The notes: generated by a model not told the origin, from the sequence alone. A stretch of DNA of 64,000 nt from Kribbella sp. ALI-6-A (GCF_001984195.1 NZ_MTQN01000009.1:558001-622000); one strand, 5' to 3'. Positions 26,111 to 34,840 are shown, counted from the first letter of the stretch. Translations and numbers: made by a program.

Positions 26111-26970
26111 TGGCCGTCGACGCGAGCGGCGGAGCGGCGCGGGTGGAGGCCGGCAAGCCTCGCCCCGAAGCGCCGGCAGGGGACGCGGCCCGGCGCAGCC
26201 GTCCTGCTTGGCTGGTGGTGACCGGCCGGGAGTTGCGCGACCTGTGGCTGGGCGGACGGGCGCTCGTGCTGCTGTTCGCCTACTCCGTCACGCTCAGCGT
26301 GACGACGTACCTGACCGCGACCAACGAGGCACTCAACTTCCTCGAGCAGCGGGAAGCGGTCAGCCTCACCCTCCAGGTGGCCGTCGCGATCGGCGTCCTG
26401 CTCACGCTGCTGGCGGCCGCTGACGCGATCAGCGGCGAACGCGAACGAGGCAGCCTCGAGTCGTTGCTGCTGGCACCGATCCCGCGATGGTCGCTCACCG
26501 TCGGGAAGGGACTGGCCGCGCTCTCGTTGTGGCTGGCCGCCTTCGTCGTGTCCGCGCCGTACGTCTGGTACCTCGGCCGCGGTGTACGCGTGGTGACCAC
26601 GTCCCTGCTCAACGGCTTGCTGGTCGGCAGCCTGCTCGCGCTGGCGATGACCGGTCTGGGGCTCGTGATCAGCACCTTCGCGTCGTCGAACCGGGTCAGT
26701 CTGTCGGTGAGCGTGTTCGTGCTGCTCGCCCTGTTCGCGCCGACCCAGATGCCGTCGTCGGCGCAGCGTGGCTGGTTCGGTGACCTGCTGCTGCGCGTCG
26801 ACCCGTTCACCGCGGGCCTTCGCTACCTCGGCCGGATCATCGTCAACGCACGCACCTTCGCCCAGGAAGGTCACTGGCTGATCGGACCCGCGATCGTCGC
26901 GGGGGTCCTGGTCGTCGCCGCAGTGGCCGTCTCGACGCGGCTGCGACTGCGGACCGGAGGCCGGGGATGA
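26110..26970 (+). CDS. ABC-2 type permease
   Basis: 286 residues. After a polar, Ala/Gly-rich N-terminus of about 45 residues come six membrane segments (about 53-75, 95-113, 140-160, 172-192, 200-220, 262-278). The cytoplasmic loop SGERERGSLESLLLAPIPRW (about 117-136) is the coupling-helix motif of ABC-2 permeases that act with DrrA/NatA-type ATPases. It overlaps the following gene by 4 bp (ATGA). It should form the export channel of a dimer with the ATPase. Confidence 0.88.
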   Translation: MAVDASGGAARVEAGKPRPEAPAGDAARRSRPAWLVVTGRELRDLWLGGRALVLLFAYSVTLSVTTYLTATNEALNFLEQREAVSLTLQVAVAIGVLLTLLAAADAISGERERGSLESLLLAPIPRWSLTVGKGLAALSLWLAAFVVSAPYVWYLGRGVRVVTTSLLNGLLVGSLLALAMTGLGLVISTFASSNRVSLSVSVFVLLALFAPTQMPSSAQRGWFGDLLLRVDPFTAGLRYLGRIIVNARTFAQEGHWLIGPAIVAGVLVVAAVAVSTRLRLRTGGRG

Positions 26971-27509
26971 AGGCGTACCTGCGGTTGACCGCCTCGATCG
27001 CCGTCGTGCTGGCGACCGGATCGGCCCCGGCCACCGTCGGGGCGGATCCGGTTGCCGTCACGCTGGACCGGGCCGAGGCGAGTATCGGACTCGGCCAGAC
27101 CCTGCGCTTCACCTCGCAGGTGCGCAATCCGGGTGAGCAGGACGCGGCCGGCATCATCGCGCACCTCAACGTCTTCGCCACCGACCCGGGCGTCTACGTC
27201 GACCCGGAGGACTGGTCAGGCGAGCGCACGCAGTACCTCGATCCGATCGCCGGCGGCGAGACGGAGACACTCGAGTGGGAGCTGCAGGCGGTGAACTCCG
27301 GGCGCTTCGTCGTGTACGTCGCGCTCAGCACCGACCAAGCCGCCGCCCCGGTGACCTCGAGCAAGTCGCTGCAACTGAGTGTGGCTCAGGAACGGACACT
27401 CGACACCGGCGGAGCCGCTCCAGTCGCCGCCGGCGTCCCGGCGGTGGTCGCGCTGCTGATGGGCGTCGCGATCTTGCGCCGCCGACGTCGGCGACCCGCT
27501 AACAGCTGA
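26967..27509 (+). CDS. Secreted, membrane-anchored protein with a CARDB/DUF11-like domain
   Basis: 180 residues. A signal peptide (1-26, ending GADP), one Ig-like beta domain (about 28-140: VTLDRAEASIGLGQTLRFTSQVRNPGEQDAAGI, VFATDPGVYVDPEDW), then a C-terminal hydrophobic helix (150-168) and an Arg-rich stop-transfer tail. The domain resembles CARDB/DUF11 modules of cell-surface proteins. It is translationally coupled to the ABC permease, so it is probably an extracytoplasmic accessory or the exported partner of that transporter. No LPXTG sorting motif is seen before the helix. Confidence 0.72.
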   Translation: MKAYLRLTASIAVVLATGSAPATVGADPVAVTLDRAEASIGLGQTLRFTSQVRNPGEQDAAGIIAHLNVFATDPGVYVDPEDWSGERTQYLDPIAGGETETLEWELQAVNSGRFVVYVALSTDQAAAPVTSSKSLQLSVAQERTLDTGGAAPVAAGVPAVVALLMGVAILRRRRRRPANS

Positions 27510-27510
27510 G

Positions 27511-27560
27511 ATGCGGTCAACGGCTCTTCCCGGACACCTTGTTCGACGTGGTGACCGCAT
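27511..27560. repeat. Long-loop inverted repeat after the ABC operon
   Basis: ATGCGGTCA (27511-27519) is exactly repeated in inverted form as TGACCGCAT (27552-27560), loop 32 bases, starting two bases after the stop of the ABC operon. It may form a weak terminator or be a regulatory site. The rest of the 296-bp gap to phoD (27510-27805) holds a short open stretch ending at 27646 that may be a relic C-terminus, but nothing recognisable. Confidence 0.35.
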
Positions 27561-27805
27561 CCTCAACGCGCGCTCGCCGAATGCCGTTCGGCATCGGCCC
27601 GCTCACCCCGGACTACGTCGACGGGCTGGTCGACCGATTGCTGTGACCTGACCGACCCTTCGGAGCAGAACCCACTGTTTCCGGAATGGTGGCCTGCTCG
27701 TTCCTGCCCCGTGACTTTCTCCCGACATGCTCGCAGGATCGGTCAAGACCTGACATGCAAACCCCTGTGCTTTCGCCACAGGCCGCCACCGGAGAGGTTC
27801 TTCCC

Positions 27806-29386
27806 ATGTCGCAGTTGTCTTCCCATCTGCCGCGCCGCCGCTTCCTCGCCCTCGGCGGGATCGCCGCGGGGTCGGCGATCCTGGCCGCCGAGCCGGCCTC
27901 GGCGCGGTTGGTCGAGCCGGCCGGACAGGTCGTGCTGCCCAGCTACGCGTTCACCCTGGGGGTCGCCTCCGGGGACCCGAAGCCCGACGGGGTGGTGCTC
28001 TGGACGCGGTTGGCACCGGAGCCGCTGGCGCTGGACGGGCGCGGCGGTATGCCCGACCGCTCGGTGAACGTTCGCTGGGAGGTCGCTGAGGACGAGCGCT
28101 TCCGCCGGATCGTCCGCCGCGGTGTCGAGCGGGCCACCCCTGCCTGGGGCCACTCGGTGCACGCCGAAGTCCACGGTCTCCGGCCGGATCGCGTGTACTG
28201 GTACAGGTTCCGCATCGCGGACCAGGTGAGCCCGGTGGGCCGCACCCGTACGGCGCCGCGACCCTCGAGCGCGCTCCAGTCGATGAGCTTCGCGTTCGTG
28301 AGCTGCCAGGCGTACACCGATGGCTTCTTCACCGCGTACGACCATCTGGCCGCGGAGGACCTCGATCTCGTCGTGCACCTCGGCGACTACATCTACGAGG
28401 GCGCTGGGGCGGGGTCGATCGGGCGGGCGCACCTGCCGGCCGCGGAGACCTTCTCACTGACGGACTACCGGATCCGCTACGCGCAGTACAAGCTCGACCC
28501 GGCACTGCAGGCCGCGCACGCGGCGGCCCCTTGGGTGGTCGCGCCCGATGACCACGACGTGGAGAACAACTGGGCCGGCGACCACTCGCAGCCCGACACC
28601 GAGCCGGACCAGGACCCAGCGGTGTTCCGGCTCCGGCGGGCCGCGGCGTACCAGGCGTACTACGAGAACCTGCCGCTGCGTGCGTCGTCGATTCCGCGCG
28701 GCCCGGAGATGCAGGTGTACCGGCGGCTCCAGTTCGGCGACCTGTTGCAGCTCAACGTGCTCGACACCCGGCGGTTCCGCGACCGGCAGCTGACCGACCA
28801 GTCCCTGCGCTGGGACCCGAACCGGCAGATGCTGGGTGCCGAGCAGGAGGCGTGGCTGCTCGACGGCCTCGGCTCGTCCACCGCACGCTGGAACGTGCTG
28901 GGCAACCAGACCTTCGCGATGGAAGCCGACCACACCGCCGGTCCGGCTGAGACCTTCGGAATGGACCCCTGGGACGGGTACGCCGCCGCCCGCCAGCGGC
29001 TCTTCGACGGAGTGGCGGCGCGGAGTGTCGACAACTTCCTCATCGTCACCGGCGACGCGCACCGCAGCGTGGCCGCGGACCTCAAGCTGAACTTCGCCGA
29101 CCCGGCGTCCCGCACGGTCGGCACCGAGTTCCTCGGTACGTCGATCAGCTCCGGAGGCAACGGCACCGCGATGGACGCCCTCGGCGTGACCTGGCTGGCG
29201 GAGAACCCGCACATGAAGTTCCACAACTCCCAGCGCGGCTACCAGGTCTGCCACCTCGGCCGGCACGAGATGCGCACCGACTATCGCGTCGTGCCGTTCG
29301 TCAACGCCCCGGGCGCCCCGGTGAAGACGCAGGCCAGCGTCTACGTGGAGAACGGCCGCGCCGGCGTGGCTCACGTGACGACGTAG
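27806..29386 (+). CDS. phoD: Alkaline phosphatase D (PhoD family)
   Basis: 526 residues from an ATG preceded by GGAGAGG (27791-27797). A twin-arginine signal (LPRRRFLALGG) predicts Tat export. An N-terminal PhoD_N beta domain (ASGDPKPDGVVLWTRL) is followed by the metallophosphatase domain with HLGDYIYEG, APDDHDVENNW, LGNQTFAME and TGDAHRS, which hold the metal ligands. It should hydrolyse phosphodiesters and monoesters outside the cell, normally under phosphate limitation through PhoP. No clear PHO-box repeat was found upstream. Its last 16 bases overlap the convergent methyltransferase gene. Confidence 0.94.
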   Translation: MSQLSSHLPRRRFLALGGIAAGSAILAAEPASARLVEPAGQVVLPSYAFTLGVASGDPKPDGVVLWTRLAPEPLALDGRGGMPDRSVNVRWEVAEDERFRRIVRRGVERATPAWGHSVHAEVHGLRPDRVYWYRFRIADQVSPVGRTRTAPRPSSALQSMSFAFVSCQAYTDGFFTAYDHLAAEDLDLVVHLGDYIYEGAGAGSIGRAHLPAAETFSLTDYRIRYAQYKLDPALQAAHAAAPWVVAPDDHDVENNWAGDHSQPDTEPDQDPAVFRLRRAAAYQAYYENLPLRASSIPRGPEMQVYRRLQFGDLLQLNVLDTRRFRDRQLTDQSLRWDPNRQMLGAEQEAWLLDGLGSSTARWNVLGNQTFAMEADHTAGPAETFGMDPWDGYAAARQRLFDGVAARSVDNFLIVTGDAHRSVAADLKLNFADPASRTVGTEFLGTSISSGGNGTAMDALGVTWLAENPHMKFHNSQRGYQVCHLGRHEMRTDYRVVPFVNAPGAPVKTQASVYVENGRAGVAHVTT

Positions 29387-30159
29387 CGGCGCCCCGTTCC
29401 GATCACCGAATCGGCGACGAGCTCCCAAGCCTCTTGGCGGTCGAGAAACTCAACCAGTCGGCGTTTGACAACTTGGACCGCGTCACCGGTCAATGTCGAC
29501 AGCAACGCCCGCAGACCCGTGCCAGTGACGAACGCCCACGCCGTCTCCTCAGTCAGATCCACTCGATGCGTCACGGTCCGGAGTTCGACCTCCTGCAAAC
29601 CGATGCGTTCGAGCCAGTCCGCCAGCAACTCCGGGCTGTCGAGCCACCGATCGGTTCGCACCGGCGAGGTCACCTCCGGCCGGACGGTTCGCACCGCCTC
29701 GTACACCAGCCCCACGAATCCCATCGCACCGCGGTTCCAGGTCGAGGCCGCGAACCGGCCTCCTGGTCGCAACTGGGAGACCAGATGCCGACCGTCGCGG
29801 TCGGGCTCGGGCAGGAAGAAGGCGCCGTAGCCGCAGAGCACGACGTCGTACGGGCGATCAGACCTCCACGTAGTCACATCTGCCACATGTGCGTGCAGGT
29901 GGTGGAGACCGGCGTGGTCCGCAGCGACCTCCAGCCGTCGCACCAGCTGCTCGGTCAGGTCCACGGCGTCGACGTGCCCCGTCCTTCCGACGCTACGCGC
30001 TGCTGGGAGGGCAGAACCGCCCGCGCCTGAGCAGGCATCGAGTACGCGATCACCGGGCCGGGGTGACGCGGTTTCGGCCAGTTCGGCGCCCAGCGGTGCC
30101 CACAGGAGAGGTGACCACCGGAGGAAGTCGTCGGCATCCGCGTCGTAGACGGGTGACAT
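29371..30159 (-). CDS. Class I SAM-dependent methyltransferase
   Basis: 262 residues. Motif I is DACSGAGGSA (41-50), followed by the acidic residue ending strand 2 in DAVDLTEQLV, and the motif-IV region VVLCGYGAFFLPEPDRDG. The C-terminal part has an insert rich in Thr/Leu (TEETAWAFVTGTGLRALL). It starts 14 bases from the AT-rich palindrome at 30173-30189 and faces another methyltransferase gene. The substrate is unknown; co-location with the metal-type importer suggests modification of a metallophore or an enzyme in the same response. The 3' end overlaps phoD in antisense. Confidence 0.85.
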   Translation of the reverse strand: MSPVYDADADDFLRWSPLLWAPLGAELAETASPRPGDRVLDACSGAGGSALPAARSVGRTGHVDAVDLTEQLVRRLEVAADHAGLHHLHAHVADVTTWRSDRPYDVVLCGYGAFFLPEPDRDGRHLVSQLRPGGRFAASTWNRGAMGFVGLVYEAVRTVRPEVTSPVRTDRWLDSPELLADWLERIGLQEVELRTVTHRVDLTEETAWAFVTGTGLRALLSTLTGDAVQVVKRRLVEFLDRQEAWELVADSVIGTGRRYVVT

Positions 30160-30172
30160 GCGGCGACTCTAC

Positions 30173-30189
30173 ATGATAATGATTATCAT
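30173..30189. promoter_or_regulatory. Zur-like box (perfect 8-1-8 palindrome)
   Basis: ATGATAAT-G-ATTATCAT is extremely AT-rich against the background. It fits the TGAnAAT-n-ATTnTCA pattern of actinobacterial Zur operators; IdeR/DmdR boxes look different (TTAGGTTAGG-type). It lies between two divergent methyltransferase genes and could control both. A Fur-family protein other than Zur could bind it. No regulator gene is in the window. Confidence 0.7.
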
Positions 30190-30259
30190 TTCATAGACTG
30201 CGGCGCAGAGCCCCCACCACGCTGTCGAAGTGTTCTCGAACGATCACGAGGTCGAATGG

Positions 30260-31015
30260 ATGACAGACCCACCCGATTGGCAGGACTGGCAACGGCGCTG
30301 GGATCGCCAGCAAAGCAACTACCTGCCTCAGCGCGAGCACACTATGAGCCTGATGCTCGACATCGTCGAGAAGACGACCGGCCCGATCCCTCGGTTGCTC
30401 GACCTCGGCTGCGGCCCGGGGTCGCTTCTCACCCGGGCCGCTCGCCGCTTCCCCGGCAGCGATCTGGTCGGCGTCGATCTCGATCCGTTCCTGCTCGAGA
30501 TCGCACAGAACGTCGTCCGCAACCGCAGCGTGTTCCTCCAGGCGGACTTCTGTCAGGACGGGTGGGACCTTCAGCTCGGGCCACGGCGATTCGACGCCGT
30601 GTGCTCGGCCAGCGTGATCCACTATCTCCACCGACGCCAGCTGGGCCCGCTGATGGAGACGCTCGCCCGGCGCCTCCGTCCTGGTGGGGTGCTCATCATC
30701 GCCGACACGTTCCGGCTCGGTCCCCAGAATCGACCTCGCCTGGATCAGCTCGCCGTGGATCTTCGCCGGCACCTGTGGGACGGCGACTGCGATGCCGGCA
30801 CCGAGACCTGGACGCAGTGGTGGGAGTCGGCCCGAGCCGAACCGGCGTTCGATGAACTGTTCCGCCAACGCGAGCAGGCGGTCGCCGGCCTCGCCGACCA
30901 CGAGGACGAACTGACGCTGGACTTGGTGACCGCCGCACTGGAACAGGCCGGTTTCAGCGAAGTAGCCACAGTCGACCAGACAGCCGACCACCACTTGATC
31001 GCAGCGGTCGGCTGA
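30260..31015 (+). CDS. Class I SAM-dependent methyltransferase (paralogue of the importer-embedded one)
   Basis: 251 residues from ATG 30260 with GAGGT about 7 bases before it; an earlier in-frame GTG at 30230 has no better site. Motif I is LDLGCGPGS (47-55), followed by VGVDLDPFLLEIA and SASVIHYLHR. The N-terminus WQRRWDRQQSNYLPQRE (10-26) is shared with the methyltransferase inside the importer operon (VQRWDDQQAAYINHRE) but absent from typical methyltransferases, so the two are paralogues. The Zur-like palindrome is 70 bases upstream. The methyl acceptor is unknown. Confidence 0.87.
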   Translation: MTDPPDWQDWQRRWDRQQSNYLPQREHTMSLMLDIVEKTTGPIPRLLDLGCGPGSLLTRAARRFPGSDLVGVDLDPFLLEIAQNVVRNRSVFLQADFCQDGWDLQLGPRRFDAVCSASVIHYLHRRQLGPLMETLARRLRPGGVLIIADTFRLGPQNRPRLDQLAVDLRRHLWDGDCDAGTETWTQWWESARAEPAFDELFRQREQAVAGLADHEDELTLDLVTAALEQAGFSEVATVDQTADHHLIAAVG

Positions 31016-31100
31016 ACCAGCGACAGGTCAAACACCTGCCCCATCAGGTCACGCGCACTCTCCGCAAGTGTCGGGAGCTCGCCAGGTGGACTCGTTGACC

Positions 31101-31922
31101 CTAAGCACCGAACAATCCTGAATCGTTGGGTGCGGCAATGAATCGAGGCGGTGAAGATGGTGCGAGGTAGGTCGCGCTCGGGGCTCCGGTGTGCGGGGAC
31201 AGTTCGACCACTGCGTCAACGGCGTAAACCTGCTGGATCAGGGTCGCGGTCAAGACATCCGCCGGAATGCCAGTCGCGACGACTCGGCCCTGGGCGAGAA
31301 CCGCGAGGCGATCGCAGAACCGCGCGGCGAGGTTGAGGTCGTGCAGAGCCGTGACGACCGTGAGCCCGACGCCACGCAGGACGGCAAGCGTTTCGAGTTG
31401 ATAGCGGATGTCGAGGTGGTTCGTCGGCTCGTCGAGCACGATGGTTTCCGGTTCCTGAGCCAGCGCCCGGGCAAGCTGGGCGCGTTGCCGTTCGCCGCCG
31501 GACAAGGTCTGCCAAGTGCGAGTCCGGTAGTCGCTCATTCCGGTGACCGCGAGCGCATACTCGATCGCAGCGTGGTCGGCCCGGCCGAGCGGCGCGAAAG
31601 TCCCTCGGTACGGCGTACGGCCGAGGGCGACGGTCTCGTCCACCGTGATGTCGGAGTGGACCTCCGGGGACTGCTCGACGATGGCCAGCCGGCGTGCGAC
31701 AGTACGCCGGGCAGCACCCCGCACAGGCTGTCCGCCGAGCAGAACGGTCCCCCGGTCCGGACGCCGAAGGCCGGCCAGGATGCGAAGCAGCGAGGTCTTG
31801 CCCGCGCCGTTGGGACCGAGGATGCCGAGCACCTCCCCCGCCCGCGCTTCGAGGTCCACTCCGTCGAGGATGCGGACGCCGCCCGCCGTCCAATCGATGC
31901 CGGAGGCAATCAAAGCGGTCAC
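31101..31922 (-). CDS. ABC importer ATPase, FecE/BtuD-like
   Basis: 273 residues from a GTG that overlaps the permease stop (GTGA). Walker A is GPNGAGKT (36-43), signature LSGGERQRAQLARAL, Walker B TIVLDEPTNHLD and switch His in VTALHDLNLAARFCDR. This is the metal-chelate/cobalamin class of ATPases. The C-terminus (after about residue 235) is a variable tail ending SGLFGA. It is the last gene of the operon binding protein, methyltransferase, permease, ATPase. It energises uptake of the chelate bound by the lipoprotein. Confidence 0.92.
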   Translation of the reverse strand: MTALIASGIDWTAGGVRILDGVDLEARAGEVLGILGPNGAGKTSLLRILAGLRRPDRGTVLLGGQPVRGAARRTVARRLAIVEQSPEVHSDITVDETVALGRTPYRGTFAPLGRADHAAIEYALAVTGMSDYRTRTWQTLSGGERQRAQLARALAQEPETIVLDEPTNHLDIRYQLETLAVLRGVGLTVVTALHDLNLAARFCDRLAVLAQGRVVATGIPADVLTATLIQQVYAVDAVVELSPHTGAPSATYLAPSSPPRFIAAPNDSGLFGA

Positions 31923-33018
31923 TGCCGGGCCGCCTTGCGGAGGACGAGCGCGAACACCGGTGCACCGATCAGCGCGGTGATCACCCCGACCGGTACCTCG
32001 CGCGGCGAGAAGGCCGTCCGGGCGAACGCGTCGACCCAGATCAGGAAGATCGCCCCGCCGAGACCGGTCAGCGGCAACAGGAGCCGATGCGTTCCACCGG
32101 TGAGCAGCCGCACGATGTGCGGCACCAGCAGCCCGATGAACCCGATCGCGCCGGACGCGGCCACCGCCGCCGCGGTCATGACGGCGGTGAGGACCATCAA
32201 AACGACCCTGACCTTGGTGACATCGATTCCCAGCGAGGCCGCGGTGTCCCAGCCGAAAATGAATGCGTCCAGCGCTGGAGCGAAGAACAGGCAACACACT
32301 GCGCCGACCAGGATGACCACGGCCGCAACGGTCAGCGACGGCCATCGCGCACCACCGAGCGAGCCGAGCAACCAGTAGGTGAAGGCCCGGGTGGCATCCG
32401 CGTCACCGTCGAGCATGAGCACCAGCGAGGTGAGCGCCGAGAAGAACTGCGACACCAGTACGCGGTCAGCACCACCCGCGCAGGGTTGGACACCCGTCCA
32501 CCCCCGATCAGCAGCAAAACGATCGCAAACGCGCTCAACGCTCCGGCGAAGGCGCCCACGGACAACGTGACAGCACCCGATCCGAGGCCGAGGATCATCA
32601 CCGACACCGCACCCGTCGAGGCCCCCGAGGAGACCCCGAGCAGGTACGGCTCGGCGAGCGGGTTCCGCGTGATCGACTGCAACACCGCTCCACACACCGA
32701 CAGGCCCAACCCGATCACCCCCGCGAGCAGCACCCGCGGCAGCCGCGACTCCCAGATCAGCGCGTCGATCAGTGGGGACGGCGCCGGAACAGGCGCCAGG
32801 CCGCCAAGCCGGAGATGGCGCAGGATGATGCCCAGTACGTCGGCAGCGCCGATGTTCGCCGTACCGACGAAGGCCGCTACGACGATCGTGACCACCAGGG
32901 CGCCGGCAAAGGAACTGACGAGCAGAGTCGAGCGAACCAGGCCGGTGGATCCGCGTCGTCCAGCGACCGGCTCCGGGGCCGCAGTGTCGGCCGTAGGCGG
33001 ATCCAGGAGCTTCGTCAT
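31919..33018 (-). pseudogene. ABC importer permease, FecCD family, interrupted by a frameshift
   Basis: Two overlapping frames together give one FecCD permease of about 366 residues. The N-terminal part (from ATG 33018) has WESRLPRVLLAGVIGLGLSVCGAVLQSITRNPLAEPYLLGVSSGAS and ends sensibly at NPARVVLTA. The rest, in the -1 frame, starts at VLVSQFFSALTSLVLML and contains ASGAIGFIGLLVPHIVR and FSPREVPVGVITALIGAP. The break is near 32461, where one missing G in the gene strand would restore reading. It could be a real inactivation or a sequencing error; the other three operon genes look intact. No slippery sequence for programmed frameshifting is seen. Confidence 0.85.
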
Positions 33019-33809
33019 CGCCGCGCGAACACAACGACGTCGTCGTAGTGCCGCCAGATGGTCCCGGTCTCGCTGAACCCCGCAGCCCTGAGCGCCTCCA
33101 GGTGCAGCCCGAGCGACGCATGCGGCGTCGGTGGCCGATCCGCGAACCTGCGTTCACGCTCGGGCAATCGCTGCCCGAGCTCGGGAATCTCGACGGCGTC
33201 GGCCCACCATTCGTCCCAGGTCTGCGCTCCACCGGCGTGGGCCAGGGCCTGGGTCTGCACGTCGTCCAACGCGGCGATTTCGGTGAGGAACGGCTGGGAC
33301 CGCGGGTCGTAGCGGAGATGATCGGCGTTCATGAACACGCCCTCCGCAGGCAACAGCTCCCCGAGGGCCGCATAAACCGCTACGAGCTCGGCCGGCTTCA
33401 GCCAGTGCAGAGCGGTCGACGACACGGCGGCGTGCACCGGTCCGGCCGGGAGTTGCTGGATCCAAGCCGCTCCGGCCAGATCAGCATCGACCGCGGTGAA
33501 GCGGTCGCCGTACCGGCCGGTGAGCCAGGTGCCGGCGAGGGTGAGCAGGACCGGATCGTAGTCGAGGCCGATCACGCGAGCGCCGGGAAAGCGCTCCAGG
33601 ATCCGCCCGCCGAGACTTCCCGGACCGCACGCGAGGTCGAGCACGGTCAGCCCCGTGCCGTCGTCGGTGAAGTCGTCCGAGCCGGCACAAAGCCGCGCCA
33701 GGACGTCGCCGATGATCGCGAAGCGCTGCTCACGATGGTTGATGTAGGCGGCCTGCTGGTCGTCCCAGCGCTGGACGAGCCGCTCGATCGCCTTCGGCGT
33801 ACCGGTCAT
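33015..33809 (-). CDS. Class I SAM methyltransferase embedded in the importer operon
   Basis: 264 residues. Motif I LDLACGPGSLGG (57-68), then VIGLDYDPVLL and a motif-IV-like region AAVSSTALHWLKPAELV. The N-terminal VQRWDDQQAAYINHRE (12-27) is shared with the methyltransferase at 30260-31015. Both ends overlap its neighbours by 4 bp: ATG with the binding-protein stop and stop with the permease ATG, so it is an integral operon member. It most likely methylates the transported ligand or a processing intermediate; this is inference. Methylation of an unrelated target cannot be excluded. Confidence 0.87.
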   Translation of the reverse strand: MTGTPKAIERLVQRWDDQQAAYINHREQRFAIIGDVLARLCAGSDDFTDDGTGLTVLDLACGPGSLGGRILERFPGARVIGLDYDPVLLTLAGTWLTGRYGDRFTAVDADLAGAAWIQQLPAGPVHAAVSSTALHWLKPAELVAVYAALGELLPAEGVFMNADHLRYDPRSQPFLTEIAALDDVQTQALAHAGGAQTWDEWWADAVEIPELGQRLPERERRFADRPPTPHASLGLHLEALRAAGFSETGTIWRHYDDVVVFARR

Positions 33810-34840
33810 CGCGGCGCCCCCAGCTTCACGAGTCCCTGCGCGACCGCGGAGATCGCCTCCACACTGTGGATCGACGGATCCATCGCCTGCCCGGGTACGA
33901 CGATGAACCGGTCGTTGCGCACGGCATCCATCTTGTTCGTCAACGGGTCACGCTTGAGGAACGCGATCTTCTCCTTGGCCGTGTCGCCCGGGTAACCACG
34001 GGTCAGGTCGGCCAGCACGATCACGTCCGGTTTTCGCGCCGCGATCTCGTCCCAGCTGACCTCGGGCCACTTGGTCGAGGCGTCGTCGAACAGATTCTCG
34101 GCCCCGAGCATCTCGGTCACCGTCTGCGGCAGGCCGCCCGGGCCTGCCACCGATGGGGTGGCCGACGACGCCGCGGTCGAGTAGAACCACACCAGCTTGG
34201 GCTTGCCGACGACCTGCTCCGCGAGCTTCTGCCCCTTGTCCACCACGGCCTGCTGATCCGCGACCAGCTTCTCGCCCGCTTCCCGGACACCGAACACCTT
34301 CGCGATCGCCCGGAACTCGTCGAACAGCATCTCGAACTTCGCACCGCCCGCCACGGACGCGTGATAGGTGCAGTCGAACTCGGTCAGGTACGTCGGAACC
34401 CCGAGTTTGTGCAGCTCGGCCCGCTCCCCCGCGTTCTGCGCGGTCAGGAACGACGCGAACGACGAGTAGACGAAGTCCGGCTGCGCCTCGAGCAACGTCT
34501 CGTGCTTGAGCAATCCCTTGTTGAGCAGGGGAATTTTCCGGTACGCCGCCGCGATGTCGGCAGGCACCGGATCGGTCTCGTACGCCGTACCGACCATCCG
34601 GTCACCGAGCCCCAGCCGAATCATGATCTCCGTCGCGGACTGGTTGAGCGACACCGCACGCGTAGGCGCCCGAGGCACGATCACCTGCGCCCCGCAGTTG
34701 TCGAAACTGAGCGGGTAGGAGGTCGTCGAGTCCTTCCCGCCGGCAGCGCCAACGGGCGCCGGGCCCTCCGTCCCGCCGCATGCCGTGACCGCGAGTAGCG
34801 CACCGCTGACTATGCTAATGATAGTCGTTTTCATTTTCAC
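33806..34840 (-). CDS. ABC importer substrate-binding lipoprotein, FecB/BtuF-like
   Basis: 344 residues from a GTG (a second start, ATG, is two codons later). Lipobox LAVTAC with Cys21 predicts membrane anchoring. The Peripla_BP_2 fold is shown by SLNQSATEIMIRLGLGDRMVGTAYETDPVPADIAAAY, EAQPDFVYSSFASF, SWDEIAARKPDVIVLADL and NDRFIVVPG. The family binds siderophores, haem, cobalamin or other chelates. It also resembles the actinobacterial cassette annotated as a possible F420-0 transporter, but no cofE partner is seen here. A Zur-like site overlaps the start region. First gene of the operon. Confidence 0.88.
   Translation of the reverse strand: MKMKTTIISIVSGALLAVTACGGTEGPAPVGAAGGKDSTTSYPLSFDNCGAQVIVPRAPTRAVSLNQSATEIMIRLGLGDRMVGTAYETDPVPADIAAAYRKIPLLNKGLLKHETLLEAQPDFVYSSFASFLTAQNAGERAELHKLGVPTYLTEFDCTYHASVAGGAKFEMLFDEFRAIAKVFGVREAGEKLVADQQAVVDKGQKLAEQVVGKPKLVWFYSTAASSATPSVAGPGGLPQTVTEMLGAENLFDDASTKWPEVSWDEIAARKPDVIVLADLTRGYPGDTAKEKIAFLKRDPLTNKMDAVRNDRFIVVPGQAMDPSIHSVEAISAVAQGLVKLGAPR
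34819..34833. promoter_or_regulatory. Second, weaker Zur-like site at the binding-protein start
   Basis: TGATAGTCGTTTTCA matches 12 of 15 bases of the Zur-type consensus TGAAAATCATTTTCA. It lies inside the first codons of the binding-protein gene, which would suit a leaderless or very short-leader transcript. The codons themselves (Lys, Thr, Ile) also contribute AT-richness, so chance is possible. Confidence 0.45.

Noticed and set aside
30173-30189. Iron box of IdeR/DmdR type
   Set aside because: The expected TTAGGTTAGGCTAACCTAA-like pattern is absent; the ATGATAAT-n-ATTATCAT form fits Zur/Fur-family palindromes better.
31024-31040. CAGGT-N5-ACCTG as bidirectional terminator between the convergent methyltransferase and ATPase genes
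   Set aside because: Stem of only five pairs; not convincing.
31919-33018. Programmed ribosomal frameshift in the permease gene
   Set aside because: No slippery heptamer, downstream structure or known precedent in FecCD permeases; a simple base loss or error is a better explanation.
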